Origin: a virus
Strand: one strand, 5' to 3'
Virus record (IMG/VR): IMGVR_UViG_3300003690_000014
Coordinates: 1 to 49,179 of that record
Length of the DNA: 49,179 bases
Each line of letters starts with the position of its first letter. The stretch's first letter is position 1. A model generated the notes under the pieces. It ran no database searches, was not told where the DNA came from, and was given only the letters and a program-made list of their open reading frames with translations. A program made the translations under genes and the position numbers. Positions 17,013-25,952 of this stretch are shown one piece after another.

Positions 17013-17987
17013 TTATGAAACACGGATCGTCGAACGAGCGTTGATCGATCCCCAACCTTCTCTGGAATCAAACTGGACATAAGGCTGTCCCGTGTCACGA
17101 GTGTGATCACTCGTGGCCCAGTTACCCTGTGCCTCGTTCATCCCTTTACGAACCTGTCGGAGTAACGGACGCTGGTCGCCCGGAATTCCGCGCAGGAAGT
17201 AATAGAGACGGGTATTGGTAATACGTTGGTTACTTGTCCATGCGAATTCCATTCCCGCATCTTCAAGAGCGATATTCGTGACCGCCGCACCTGTTGTAGA
17301 AACAACTGAATGGGGACGGGTCTGGTATCGCGCCTGTCGGACAATCAGTTCAAGAGATGGACCGTAGAAGACACGCATACTTTCCACATCTGCGGAATCG
17401 AAGAAGGGCTGAGATTCCGTATCCTGGAATTCGAGGAATCTACGTCGAACCGAGTATGCGTCCGTGATGATCTGCTGCACGGTCGTAGAGCCGGTCTGCG
17501 TGACTACGTTTCCGGAAGCACTCCCGTACCTCGTGGTCGTGAGGTAGAGCGAATTGCCATCTATAGAATTTGGGATAGCAGGCAAAAGATCTGGGTCAGT
17601 GCTTGCCTGGATGAACTGGAAGAAGATCCGCTCACTCAGGGTAGCCCAGCGTTGTCCAAGCTGCCGTGCAACATTGAACACCTGACCTGTCTGATCATCT
17701 TCCCAGTTACGCGGCAGATAGACACGACGACCAAAGTCACGGTTCTGCACGGTCAACTGCGAAGAACTGAATCCCTTCGACGGGATGGTGTTACCTGCAC
17801 CCCAACGCACCGGATAGGTGGCAGAGTCCAGAACACCATAGACTTCCTGAAGTTTGTCCGAGGTTGTTTCCCAGATAACTTCATTTACGATTCCCATGAT
17901 AGCGCGATAACGTGGCTGGAAGGCAAGCGCGAATTCCGCACGGATGCCTTGGGTGGTTAGCGCACCAATGTTTGCAACTCCGGGCAT
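17013..17987 (-). CDS. Major capsid protein, Mu gpT-like
   Basis: 324 residues with a strong ribosome site (GAGGTAAGC) before the ATG at 17987. The N-terminus (TTQGIRAEFALAFQ) and the segments around 43-60 (TTSDKLQEVYGVLDSA, then YPVRWG) match the start of the Mu-like major head subunit family (gpT, PF10124). So do an ERIFFQFIQAS-type helix and a YGPSLELIVRQ segment in the second half. The length is close to Mu gpT (about 305). It forms the capsid shell, preceded by the decoration protein and protease/scaffold genes in the usual order. Confidence 0.8.
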   Translation of the reverse strand: MPGVANIGALTTQGIRAEFALAFQPRYRAIMGIVNEVIWETTSDKLQEVYGVLDSATYPVRWGAGNTIPSKGFSSSQLTVQNRDFGRRVYLPRNWEDDQTGQVFNVARQLGQRWATLSERIFFQFIQASTDPDLLPAIPNSIDGNSLYLTTTRYGSASGNVVTQTGSTTVQQIITDAYSVRRRFLEFQDTESQPFFDSADVESMRVFYGPSLELIVRQARYQTRPHSVVSTTGAAVTNIALEDAGMEFAWTSNQRITNTRLYYFLRGIPGDQRPLLRQVRKGMNEAQGNWATSDHTRDTGQPYVQFDSREGWGSINARSTIRVS

Positions 17988-18002
17988 TGCTTACCTCCTC
18001 AA

Positions 18003-18506
18003 TTAAAGCAGCGATCCAAGCTGAGTCTGGAATCCGAAAATAAACACGTCAGCAGTCGTTCCCGAGTGCCAGTACAATACGTGACCAATGGCATTTGCAT
18101 ACGTACTTGCCGTAGTGGTCATGTCATTATCATTGGAGGCATACACGGCGGTGCGCCCCACATCTGTCTGGGCACTAACACCCGTCACGGATACCTGCTC
18201 CAGGACGAAAGGTCCGCATTCTACGGAGACTTCCGGAACCGGAGCCGCACTCGTATCACCCACCACCGCGTTGGAAGTGGAGAGACTGTTCGTCGCTGAC
18301 TGGGCAATTGCCATTCCAGTCCAGATGATCGTTGACTGATCCTGCCACAGGAGGAGATATCCACGATTGGATGTCAGGGCGTTCGCACCAGGAAGTCCCG
18401 TAAAGGCTCCTGAATAAATCGTGACACCGTTTGCGACACGATAGTTTTGAATCCACGAGTACACGCCATGCGTGCGTCGAGGAGTAGCTTCAGTAAGTGC
18501 AGCCAT
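18003..18506 (-). CDS. Capsid decoration protein (head stabilising)
   Basis: 167 residues, Thr/Ser/Ala rich and mostly beta-strand, directly between the protease/scaffold and the major capsid gene, where phages encode decoration or stabilisation proteins. Ribosome site GAGGTAACG lies before the ATG at 18506. No Cys-based or catalytic motif; the family is inferred from position and composition. Confidence 0.65.
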   Translation of the reverse strand: MAALTEATPRRTHGVYSWIQNYRVANGVTIYSGAFTGLPGANALTSNRGYLLLWQDQSTIIWTGMAIAQSATNSLSTSNAVVGDTSAAPVPEVSVECGPFVLEQVSVTGVSAQTDVGRTAVYASNDNDMTTTASTYANAIGHVLYWHSGTTADVFIFGFQTQLGSLL

Positions 18507-18508
18507 CG

Positions 18509-20047
18509 TTACCTCCCCTCCTTCGTTTCGTTAGAGAGGGCAAGTTGCTGGGTAATGTACTTTTCCTCTCGTTCCTCATCAGTCGAACCCCAGCTATCAC
18601 CGAAATTGGCAAACTTCGATTTCATAGTGCGGAACTCGAGAGCGTATTGGGTTGCCTTCTGAGCCTTCTCCGGATCCCCCTGGTATTTCGCCAGAGAACT
18701 GTCCGTAGCTTCCACGCTTACCCCGGATGCCGCGAAGTCGCTGAAGTTAGCGGAAGGAACTTCCCGTAGAGAAGGTTTCAAGGCATCGAGATATTTCTTG
18801 AACCATTCGGAAGCACCTTTCTGACCGGCCTTTTCAGCGGCAAACGTAGCGATCTGTTCTCGTAGTTCATCTGTCATTACTTTTCCCATGAGAGAAACTT
18901 CCGCTTCTTTCACTAGGGAAGTGGCGATCTTCTCGTTTTCCTGGTCCTTACGCCAATTCTTCAGATCTGCGTTGTCGTTTTCCAACGCGCTGAACTTGGC
19001 AGCAAGTTCGGGAGTCATTTCCATTTTCGTTCTTCCCTCTGCCCCATCCGGTTCAATCGGAGTATTCTCCGGTTTCCCCTCGATGGGATCAATGTTCTTA
19101 CGACCTTCCAACTTGTCACTGATCTCGCTCACCTTACTACCGAGATCCTTCACAACGGTTTCCAAGGCAGCAAAGCGTGCAGTGATGTCGGAAGACTCCG
19201 TATTGACTTCTTCCGATACTTCGGCTCCGCTCCCTTCTGTGGGAGACTTTTGTTCTTCCATGTTGAATTTCCCCCTATCATCAGGGCCTAAAGACGCTGC
19301 AAACTGGGCAGCATGATCTACTTTAACTTCACCAATAGTGTTATTCGCAAACTCAAAATGAGGGGGTTTCGTGGAAAGAAAAGCCAGTCCCGTAATCCTT
19401 CCTTTCTTGTAGGAAAGTTCAGGACTATGTGCGGGAAGTTCTCCACGCTGTAGCTTTTTGAAGGTATCTCCATTTACCTTCACATCCCCAAATACCGTCC
19501 ATTTTTCATCTTCGCCAAAATTGTATTTCCCGACACGGTTCGGGAGAACGTAGCCGGAGAAGTCAGGTTCAGTACCCAAATCCGTATCGGGATTATGTCG
19601 GATAAAAGCGGGGGCGCATCGATGGTTCGGTCCTTCATGGTATTGCGTTAAGGAGTTTCGGACGCAGTCCTCGAGTTTTTCCTTGTCGTAAGCTTCCGGG
19701 GCGTTTTTCACTCCCTTTGCTACTTCCGACAGGATCGGTACATCCTTTAGGGTGAAGTAACCGTCTCCGGTATCGAATGCTTCGTAATTCGCCCCCTTGA
19801 TCTTAATTTTTATCCCGTCCCCACCCGCGTCGAAACTGGCAGCAAAATTCTTTTTAGCTTTGCTGGGGGCGCAATGGGAAATGGCAATCGCTACTTTCTG
19901 ATCCTGGGGTTTATTCTCGTCCTTCATCTTTTTCAGCTTTGCGCTGATGCAGGCTTGTTCCTTTGGTGAGAAATCAAAAGAAGCAAAATCCCATCCTGCC
20001 TCTTCAAATTCTGCGGAAAGATCTACTGATGAATTTTTGTTCCCCAT
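18509..20047 (-). CDS. Prohead protease fused to scaffold (Mu gpI-like)
   Basis: 512 residues. The N-terminal 260 residues form a globular, mixed domain with a GGDGIKIKIKGANYEAF segment and a later VLPNRVGKYNFGEDEKW region. The C-terminal half (about 265-512) is a charged helical scaffold rich in Glu/Lys/Ala/Ser, with a long coiled coil (about 285-320, SSDITARFAALETVVKDL). Mu-like phages make a protease whose gene carries the scaffold in its 3' half, and this gene lies directly before the decoration and capsid genes. The catalytic Ser/His could not be assigned with certainty, so the protease activity is inferred from context. Confidence 0.65.
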   Translation of the reverse strand: MGNKNSSVDLSAEFEEAGWDFASFDFSPKEQACISAKLKKMKDENKPQDQKVAIAISHCAPSKAKKNFAASFDAGGDGIKIKIKGANYEAFDTGDGYFTLKDVPILSEVAKGVKNAPEAYDKEKLEDCVRNSLTQYHEGPNHRCAPAFIRHNPDTDLGTEPDFSGYVLPNRVGKYNFGEDEKWTVFGDVKVNGDTFKKLQRGELPAHSPELSYKKGRITGLAFLSTKPPHFEFANNTIGEVKVDHAAQFAASLGPDDRGKFNMEEQKSPTEGSGAEVSEEVNTESSDITARFAALETVVKDLGSKVSEISDKLEGRKNIDPIEGKPENTPIEPDGAEGRTKMEMTPELAAKFSALENDNADLKNWRKDQENEKIATSLVKEAEVSLMGKVMTDELREQIATFAAEKAGQKGASEWFKKYLDALKPSLREVPSANFSDFAASGVSVEATDSSLAKYQGDPEKAQKATQYALEFRTMKSKFANFGDSWGSTDEEREEKYITQQLALSNETKEGR

Positions 20048-20089
20048 TGATCATAAATATGCACATGTTAACAGGATAAAAGAATGGAT

Positions 20090-20338
20090 TTATTGATAGG
20101 ATGATTTTCTATGGGCGGAAGTCTTCCCCTTCTCATTACCATTTAAGGCTGTTTTATATCTCTTTTCTTCCTTGATTGATTGAATTAACAAGCTACGAAT
20201 TACTTCGCTTTCGCTCAGTCCTGTCGGGAAAACAATCAATTCACGGAACTCTATGAGAAGTTGACGAGGAAGACAGAATACTTTCCTTGTCATTTCGTGG
20301 GAATAACTTACTTCTGCTGGCGATCTAAGACGTTTCAT
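20090..20338 (-). CDS. Small ribbon-helix-helix-like protein
   Basis: 82 residues; its ATG sits in a TGATG overlap with the stop of the minor-head gene. The segment about 17-55 (KVFCLPRQLLIEFRELIV, then LSESEVIRSLLIQSI) has the strand-helix-helix pattern of MetJ/Arc/CopG DNA-binding proteins, followed by a basic tail. It may regulate late transcription or act in packaging. An unrelated head accessory is possible. Confidence 0.55.
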   Translation of the reverse strand: MKRLRSPAEVSYSHEMTRKVFCLPRQLLIEFRELIVFPTGLSESEVIRSLLIQSIKEEKRYKTALNGNEKGKTSAHRKSSYQ

Positions 20339-21321
20339 CAGAAAACCCCCGGCTTGAATCCCGGATCGGGATGGGCCTCGTGGAAATTCGGTGGTACGTA
20401 GGGGATTACCTGTCCGTCCTTGAACAGTCCCCGCCGTTCCAAGTCACCTTTTGAAATCAAGTTTACCCCGTGTCGGCAATTGTATCCGAGGGGAGGTCGC
20501 ACGATTGACCACCGGGGATCTTTTGGGGTTGCCGTGAATCCCATTGCGGCGGCATGGTTGGGCCGTTCCCGATCGTCGGATATTCCCACCAGTTCAAGAG
20601 CGGGTGCCACTTCCTGCACATCTTCATCAAGAGCCTGGGCAAAGCGGCCATTCGAAACCGCGTTCGAGATATTAGTCCGATAGAGTACATCTGCGTACCA
20701 TCGGCTCCAGGGACCGATCTCCCGCATCATCTCTCCGAATTCATCTATTCCCTTTCCTTCCTTTTCCACTTCCACAAGGGCTTTCTGTACTTCCTTGGTA
20801 CGCCACATCGCCAACTTGTCATCGACGTTCCCTTCCGCAGCACGGGCAAGTGCGAAGACATGACCCTCATTGTAAAGGCGTGTGACTTCCCGGTATCCTT
20901 CCGCAAGCTTGGGATCCCGGCTCAGAATATCATCAATAGCTTCCTTAAAGGAAAGACTACTCAAAGGTGTCTTGTCTCCCGTAGGTTGGAGGGGGGGAGT
21001 CTTCTCACCAAACTTCGCGCTGCGATCCAGTGCGTTCATCTCCATCAATACCCGTTTCCGTCCGCGCATGTCAGCAAGGATCATCGTATGCTGAATAAGA
21101 GTAGCCATGTTCTTCCGCTCTCTCATCCTGTCTTCCCACGTTCCTTGGAAACGCGCCCATGCCATTCGTTTCACCGCATCCTCGAAAAGACGGCTGTGCT
21201 TTTCAAGCCACCTTTCCAGTTCTTCCTTCCCCGTAATCACAAATGAAACCTGTTTCGATCGTTCTGGGTTGGAAGTTGGATTGTCCTTGCCTTTCCATTT
21301 ACAGGATCCCCGTCTTCCCAT
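20338..21321 (-). CDS. Phage minor head protein (Mu gpF / SPP1 gp7 family)
   Basis: 327 residues. The C-terminal 130 residues carry the hallmark of PF04233: a YRTNISNAVSNGRFAQ helix (about 213-228), a conserved D-D-x-x-x-R-P-x-H-A-A segment (about 248-258), a P-x-x-x-W step and a PPLGYNCRHGVN motif (about 277-288). These proteins sit inside or at the portal vertex and help ejection or head assembly. The N-terminal 85 bases overlap the end of the upstream gene in another frame, so the true start may lie at a later Met. Confidence 0.8.
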   Translation of the reverse strand: MGRRGSCKWKGKDNPTSNPERSKQVSFVITGKEELERWLEKHSRLFEDAVKRMAWARFQGTWEDRMRERKNMATLIQHTMILADMRGRKRVLMEMNALDRSAKFGEKTPPLQPTGDKTPLSSLSFKEAIDDILSRDPKLAEGYREVTRLYNEGHVFALARAAEGNVDDKLAMWRTKEVQKALVEVEKEGKGIDEFGEMMREIGPWSRWYADVLYRTNISNAVSNGRFAQALDEDVQEVAPALELVGISDDRERPNHAAAMGFTATPKDPRWSIVRPPLGYNCRHGVNLISKGDLERRGLFKDGQVIPYVPPNFHEAHPDPGFKPGVF

Positions 21322-21578
21322 GCACGGGAAAGAGTGGTCACCATCTCTTCGGAAGCAGGATAAATCATGCCGATCCCAGCGAAACGAACGAATGCTTTCT
21401 TCGCTAACGGCCTCATCCCTACCCCTTGAGGCGTAATAAGAAGGTGAGTGGGATTCTCTACAACAACAGAAGCAAGTGGAGGGTGTATATCTATCTCATC
21501 AAATGCACTTTCTGCAGCCCAGACCGCAACCTCTCCTACTCCTGAAATTGCTATAACATGCCACATCTTTTCGTCCAT
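21237..21578 (-). CDS. Small protein between GroES-like and minor head genes
   Basis: 113 residues from the ATG at 21578, which overlaps the GroES-like stop (TGATG) and is preceded by GGAGAAGG. A longer upstream start is not needed. It is mixed alpha/beta, with a hydrophobic N-terminal beta-strand (WHVIAISGVGEVAVWAA) and a C-terminus rich in Asn/Gln/Arg. It overlaps the minor-head gene by 85 bases. Function unknown; it probably assists head assembly, as the operon position suggests. Confidence 0.55.
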   Translation of the reverse strand: MDEKMWHVIAISGVGEVAVWAAESAFDEIDIHPPLASVVVENPTHLLITPQGVGMRPLAKKAFVRFAGIGMIYPASEEMVTTLSRAWEDGDPVNGKARTIQLPTQNDRNRFHL

Positions 21579-22246
21579 CACACCTTCTCCGTAATCATAT
21601 GTACATCCTGTTCCTGACACAGCCTGTATTCAATACCGCCTACTTTTACAACCGCACCGGCATATCGTTGAAACACCACCTGATCTCCAGGAGTCAGTTC
21701 CACGGGGAGTCTTTTTAATGACGGTAAGTGCCATCCCCCTGGTCCTACTTTTACCACGGTTGCCCGTCGAACACCACTCTGGGCGTTCTGTTCATTGGGC
21801 AAATAAATATTACCACTTTCCGTAGTCTCTTCCTTTTCCGGTTCAATCAGAATGCTGTTAAACCGTGGATGAACATCCTTTATGTCCCACGTCTTTACAT
21901 CATTGAATTCCACGGTTGCCCACACCCCGTGTTCCTTGATGAATTTATAATCCTCTCCCCCCAGCAGCATGTCTTCACCCATGTACTGGATCGTCAGTGC
22001 GTAATCTCCCTCACGAATATCGTCAATCGGAATCCGGTGAGCGCTTCGCGTATTGGGAACCGATCGGCCTACGTCCATCACCTCACCGATGGCAAGTTCC
22101 GTTCCCTGATTGGACTTCTTTAGAAGATGAATCCCCCCCGCAGTTTTCTCCCTGTGAAGCATCCGTATCAGAACGTAATCCGCAATACAGGAAATAGTCT
22201 TCGGATCTATCTTTCCCGAAGACTCTTCGATAACCGTTCTACTCAT
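21578..22246 (-). CDS. Double-domain GroES-like co-chaperonin
   Basis: 222 residues made of two Cpn10 (GroES) domains in tandem. Domain 1 (about 20-110) has ADYVLIRMLHREKTAGGIHL. Domain 2 (about 128-222) has FNSILIEPEKEETTESGNIY, then RRATVVKVGPGG, LTPGDQVVF and a C-terminal strand (VVKVGGIEYRLCQEQDV), all characteristic of GroES. A normal GroES is about 97 residues; two fused domains are known from chloroplast Cpn20. Such a protein would cap GroEL and help fold capsid proteins, like T4 gp31. The GGI/GNI mobile-loop motif is visible in both halves. It directly precedes the head genes. Ribosome site GGGAG is 8 bases upstream. Confidence 0.8.
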   Translation of the reverse strand: MSRTVIEESSGKIDPKTISCIADYVLIRMLHREKTAGGIHLLKKSNQGTELAIGEVMDVGRSVPNTRSAHRIPIDDIREGDYALTIQYMGEDMLLGGEDYKFIKEHGVWATVEFNDVKTWDIKDVHPRFNSILIEPEKEETTESGNIYLPNEQNAQSGVRRATVVKVGPGGWHLPSLKRLPVELTPGDQVVFQRYAGAVVKVGGIEYRLCQEQDVHMITEKV

Positions 22247-22257
22247 TCTTTTCTCCC

Positions 22258-23187
22258 TTAAAATCCATGAAGTTCCAGACCCGCAAACTTTTCCTTTCCA
22301 TGTTCCTTGAGGAGTTTCCTGATCTCAAAGTAGTACCAAGACTTTCCTTCCAGAACGATTCTCTCCTTCCGGTATCCCTCCCACCACTTTTCAGGGCATG
22401 CCATAAGTTTTATCCCGTTTTCATCCAAAGCCTGCTCGTACATCGAATTGATTTCTGGAATGGATTTCCGACCGGGCCAGCGGAGAATCTCCGATAACTT
22501 GTAATGAACGTGCTTTTCCGTAAGTCTACGTCGATTAGCGAATTGCAAATGCATGACGCCTCCCGAAGAAACTCCTTCCTTTTCCACCCTGGAAATTCCG
22601 TAGGGAAGCCTGTGATGATGATGGTAGCCATCACCAGAAGGCTTCCATGTAAGGGAAGATTCATCTGCAAAGGCGAGGGATAGATAGGATCGAGACCATA
22701 CACAATCGTCCGCCCGGTACTGATCAATATCTCCCCAGACAGGAACCATCGGATATTCAAGAGCGGCTCCGGGTTCAAGAGATAGAATCCGTTCCCGCAC
22801 GGTGGGGATAAGGTTTGCCGTAATCGCCTCGTCAGCATCGATAATGGCTACGTGCGTGGCTCCGTGCTTCCGGGCGAGAAGAAGGGAATGTTGGCGCACA
22901 TCCATCTCGTTCCACCACGGGTCACTGTTGTCGGGAACCTGTTTCATGAACTTCTCTCCCGGCTTGTACCGGCTTTCAGTCTCGACCTCCTTCATTGGTT
23001 GCCAATAGGAGTAATGGAGACGGTATGGATTCTCTCCCGTGATCTCCTGTATGATCGACAGGCTCTGATCCCAAGAGCGATCATCCACCACTACCAGTTC
23101 GTCCACCCACTTGAGAGCCGCTCTCATGGACATCCCGAGAATCCAGTCCTCGTTCTTTACCAGCATCACACCGATCAGTTTCTTCAT
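22258..23187 (-). CDS. Glycosyltransferase family 2-like
   Basis: 309 residues, with the ATG in an ATGA overlap with the Nudix stop. The N-terminal GT-A fold reads KKLIGVMLVKNEDWILG, then DELVVVDDRSWD (about 29-40) and the Asp-rich AIIDADEAIT (about 114-123), the usual sugar-nucleotide and metal-binding sites. The downstream part has HHHH (about 188-191), Trp and Tyr rich sequence typical of acceptor-binding regions. Substrate unknown. It is the last gene of the glycan cassette. Confidence 0.75.
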   Translation of the reverse strand: MKKLIGVMLVKNEDWILGMSMRAALKWVDELVVVDDRSWDQSLSIIQEITGENPYRLHYSYWQPMKEVETESRYKPGEKFMKQVPDNSDPWWNEMDVRQHSLLLARKHGATHVAIIDADEAITANLIPTVRERILSLEPGAALEYPMVPVWGDIDQYRADDCVWSRSYLSLAFADESSLTWKPSGDGYHHHHRLPYGISRVEKEGVSSGGVMHLQFANRRRLTEKHVHYKLSEILRWPGRKSIPEINSMYEQALDENGIKLMACPEKWWEGYRKERIVLEGKSWYYFEIRKLLKEHGKEKFAGLELHGF

Positions 23188-23693
23188 GCCATCCTCAAAA
23201 TCTTTTTCACTCTTTCAGGAATATCGTCCGAAAACTCTACAACACTCTTCTCCACCCACTTCGCGTGGGAATGTTGGTCACATCCAGCGGGATCCTTTGG
23301 ATAGCGAATGACCATAAGGAAAATGGCGTTTACCGTATGGGTTCCCTTTCCATGTCCGAAAGGATCCGTATCAAAGCAAGTCGTATCCCATCCCAGATGC
23401 CGGATATGAAGTGCCTTCATACCTACCTCTTCCAGAAGGATTCTGATGGCCGCCTCCGGCAATTCTTCTCCTTTATGGAGTCTCCCTCCCGGGACATACC
23501 ATTTTCCGGCTTCCGGCTCGTACTTCCGTAAACACAACAATATGCGGGACCCTTCCATGACAAGCAGATCCACACACGGGATCGTCATGAATTCGTGGAT
23601 CAGGCGGAAGTCGTCACCTCCAATCCAAGCCTTTCCCTGTACCATTGGATTGTCATCTTTAATCCTTCCGCCAATGATGTCTTCGGTTTCCAT
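23184..23693 (-). CDS. Nudix hydrolase, GDP-mannose mannosyl hydrolase-like
   Basis: 169 residues. The Nudix box region (PGGRLHKGEELPEAA then IRILLEEVGM, about 67-92) has the Gly, two Glu and the closing E-E-x-G but lacks the canonical Arg-Glu. That agrees with the GDP-mannose hydrolase (Gmm/NudD) branch, which hydrolyses GDP-mannose to mannose and GDP. The start at 23693 has GGGAG about 10 bases upstream but overlaps the epimerase gene by 94 bases; a Met at 23645 (153 residues) is the alternative. Its ATGA coupling to the next gene is clear. Confidence 0.7.
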   Translation of the reverse strand: METEDIIGGRIKDDNPMVQGKAWIGGDDFRLIHEFMTIPCVDLLVMEGSRILLCLRKYEPEAGKWYVPGGRLHKGEELPEAAIRILLEEVGMKALHIRHLGWDTTCFDTDPFGHGKGTHTVNAIFLMVIRYPKDPAGCDQHSHAKWVEKSVVEFSDDIPERVKKILRMA

Positions 23694-24526
23694 CCCAATA
23701 CTTCTCCCGCTTTCGTATTCGATCCAACCATTTTCATGATCTCGTTATTTCGGTAGGGAATGGAGAAATCAATCTCCGACTTGGAACCTGTTTCCTGCTG
23801 AATCATTCCAAGAAGATCTTTTATCGATGTCTCTTCGGAAGTGCATAGATTAAGCGGTCCTTCGTAGGACTTCTCCATTGCCAAGATAAGACCATCCACC
23901 ACATCTTCCACGTAGTTGAATTCCCGCGTCTGTTCCCCTTTCGTGGTGCGTACCTTTTGTTCCGAAAGAAAACGCAGGATGAATTCACCAACAACCGCAC
24001 GCATGGTTTGTCCGGGTCCGTAAATGTTGAAAGGTCGTACCACCCGGATATCGGCTCCCAGTTTCTGATACATCAACGCCTGCAGTTCTCCCCCGTACTT
24101 GCTTACGCCATAGGGGGATACCGGATTCGGTTTCATATCCTCGTGCCAGGGAGTCTCTTCCTGTATCCCGTAGACTTCGGAAGTTGACATGTAAAGCATC
24201 TTTATCTTCCGGTTCCAGCATGATTGCACCACGTTTGCCGTTCCCTTGGTATTCACATCCACGCATTCTTCCTGGTGATCCCATGACTTTCCAACGTGAT
24301 GGAATGCAGCGAGATGGTAAACCTCGTCACATCCTTCCAGTACTTGGAACACGTCTACTAGATATCGGATATCTCCCTCCAAGGGTACTACATGGGCAGG
24401 AAGCATCGCTTTCATGGGCGTTCTCGTGAATACCCCCACTTGATTGCCTTCTACCTGGGATAACTTCCAGACAAGGTGCGTTCCGACAAATCCCGTCCCT
24501 CCAAAGACAACTATCTTTTTACTCAT
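23600..24526 (-). CDS. NAD-dependent sugar-nucleotide 4,6-dehydratase/epimerase (extended SDR)
   Basis: 308 residues. N-terminal GGTGFVGTH (about 9-17) is the Rossmann NAD-binding loop; HLAAF (about 72-76), STSEVYG (about 114-120, Ser/Glu as in 4,6-dehydratases), and the Y-x-x-x-K pair in SPYGVSKYGGE (about 137-147) are catalytic. RPFNIYGPGQ and REFNYVEDVVDG follow. It could make a 4-keto-6-deoxy sugar nucleotide, the substrate for the Fcl-like enzyme encoded six kilobases upstream. GDP-mannose or a UDP/dTDP sugar are possible substrates. ATGA overlap with the next gene. Confidence 0.8.
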   Translation of the reverse strand: MSKKIVVFGGTGFVGTHLVWKLSQVEGNQVGVFTRTPMKAMLPAHVVPLEGDIRYLVDVFQVLEGCDEVYHLAAFHHVGKSWDHQEECVDVNTKGTANVVQSCWNRKIKMLYMSTSEVYGIQEETPWHEDMKPNPVSPYGVSKYGGELQALMYQKLGADIRVVRPFNIYGPGQTMRAVVGEFILRFLSEQKVRTTKGEQTREFNYVEDVVDGLILAMEKSYEGPLNLCTSEETSIKDLLGMIQQETGSKSEIDFSIPYRNNEIMKMVGSNTKAGEVLGWKPKTSLAEGLKMTIQWYRERLGLEVTTSA

Positions 24527-25047
24527 GCATTCTTCTCCTTTTCATCCAATCCGAAAGGTTCTTCATTCGATAAAATCAACGTCACGGGACGGGTAAACCG
24601 ATAAAACTCTGAATACTTGAACTTGGGAATGATCGTTTCGTACTGGTAGTTTCCTCCTCCCAGCGGGGGATCACAGAGGGCATCATGCAGGATAATAAAC
24701 TTTACCTTGTCCCGAAGAGACAACGCCACGTCCTTTCGGGTTTCTCCGGGTGCGAAGTCAATGAATGCGAGATCGTATTCCTGACCTGTCCATCCCGGCC
24801 ATTCCCCTTCCTCCACATTTATTTCCTTGACCAGTTCAAATTTATGCAGGTCACTTGCCAAGCCGGTAAACTTGCTTATCCATTCCGGATCGGTATCCAC
24901 ACTCATGAGCGGTCGTTCCATTACCTTCGCCATTCCGTGCAGCATCGGGGTGGATCCCCATCCGCACCCCAACTCCAGGATTCCCTTTCCCGTCTTTGCA
25001 ATCGCTGCCGCAAGTACGGGAAAATGACTCAGGTATCCCAAGTCCAT
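24523..25047 (-). CDS. Class I SAM-dependent methyltransferase
   Basis: 174 residues; ATG in a TAATG overlap with the upstream gene. Motif I GILELGCGWGSTP (about 22-34) binds AdoMet, then an acidic strand end SVDTD (about 49-53) and YDLAFIDFAPGETRKD (about 90-105) contain motifs II to IV. The protein is a short, compact methyltransferase, with no DNA-recognition domain. In this glycan cassette an O-methyl sugar transferase is the most likely role, though protein or small-molecule methylation is possible. Confidence 0.75.
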   Translation of the reverse strand: MDLGYLSHFPVLAAAIAKTGKGILELGCGWGSTPMLHGMAKVMERPLMSVDTDPEWISKFTGLASDLHKFELVKEINVEEGEWPGWTGQEYDLAFIDFAPGETRKDVALSLRDKVKFIILHDALCDPPLGGGNYQYETIIPKFKYSEFYRFTRPVTLILSNEEPFGLDEKEKNA

Positions 25048-25925
25048 TAAAGCCTCATTTCTTTCTTGAACTGCAGTCGGAAATCATCTGCCCACGCAAG
25101 ATGATGGGGAATCGTCTGCTCAATCAGAGGTCGAAGCATAGACCAATTCTCGTCGTCCCATGCAGGCCGTACCGTATGGGCATCCACATAGTTGTTCACA
25201 TTTGCATTCTTCCAAGAGGGTCTGTGCGCCCTGTCTAGTCGGTCTTTCGGAGGATGCCCTTCCCGTGCGATCCGGTGAATCCCGTTGGGATAGAATCGGC
25301 TTTCCTTGATCTTCCGACTCGAGTAATGCTCGTCGAAAAACCATTCCGCTTCCCAATCCTTCGGATCCGCTGCGCGTGCTTTTGCCAGTTCCCGAATATT
25401 ACTCTCCTCCAAGGTTTTCAATAGATTGTCTCGCACGCTCTTGCTGGGATCCAATCCCATCATCTCTCGCCATACCTTTACGCTCGCACTCTGGTGACAT
25501 GTCGGCCAATGAGTCTCCTCTTCTCCGGGATACCCGTTGTAGTAATAGAGCGTTATGTCCTTCTGATGCTGGTAGTAAAACTTCTTCCTCAACGGAAATA
25601 GATCCGCATCTGAAGGGATAATAATATCCTCTTCCGGAAAGTCCATCGCGGCTGCATGATGACGCACGCATTGCGAGAGGGTCGCTCCCTGGATTCCCTT
25701 TACGCCGTCTATCAGTTCGTATTGGAATCCAAACTTACGAATAGCGTTGTAAACCAATCCGCTTGTAGGCGCACCCCACGAAAGATTCGCCGCCTCATCC
25801 TCATCTCCGATGAGGAAGAGGATGGGTTCGTATCCAATCCACTCGCGCCACAACAACGCCGCGAAGATCAAGAGCGACGAGTAATCATGTCTCGTCGTGC
25901 AGCCGATTGATACTCTGTACGTCAT
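25047..25925 (-). CDS. Glycosyltransferase-like protein with Asp-x-Asp motif
   Basis: 292 residues. The segment IIIPSDADLFPL (about 99-110) carries the Asp-Ala-Asp typical of GT-A glycosyltransferases, on a beta-strand following a helical N-terminal half that starts with YRVSIGCTTRHDYSS. The second half is Trp/His/Tyr rich with a WFFDEHYSS segment (about 201-209). It resembles no common family that I can name. Role: transfer of a sugar in the cassette. Confidence 0.65.
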   Translation of the reverse strand: MTYRVSIGCTTRHDYSSLLIFAALLWREWIGYEPILFLIGDEDEAANLSWGAPTSGLVYNAIRKFGFQYELIDGVKGIQGATLSQCVRHHAAAMDFPEEDIIIPSDADLFPLRKKFYYQHQKDITLYYYNGYPGEEETHWPTCHQSASVKVWREMMGLDPSKSVRDNLLKTLEESNIRELAKARAADPKDWEAEWFFDEHYSSRKIKESRFYPNGIHRIAREGHPPKDRLDRAHRPSWKNANVNNYVDAHTVRPAWDDENWSMLRPLIEQTIPHHLAWADDFRLQFKKEMRL

Positions 25926-25952
25926 CCCGATACCTCTCCTAATGTTCGTCTT

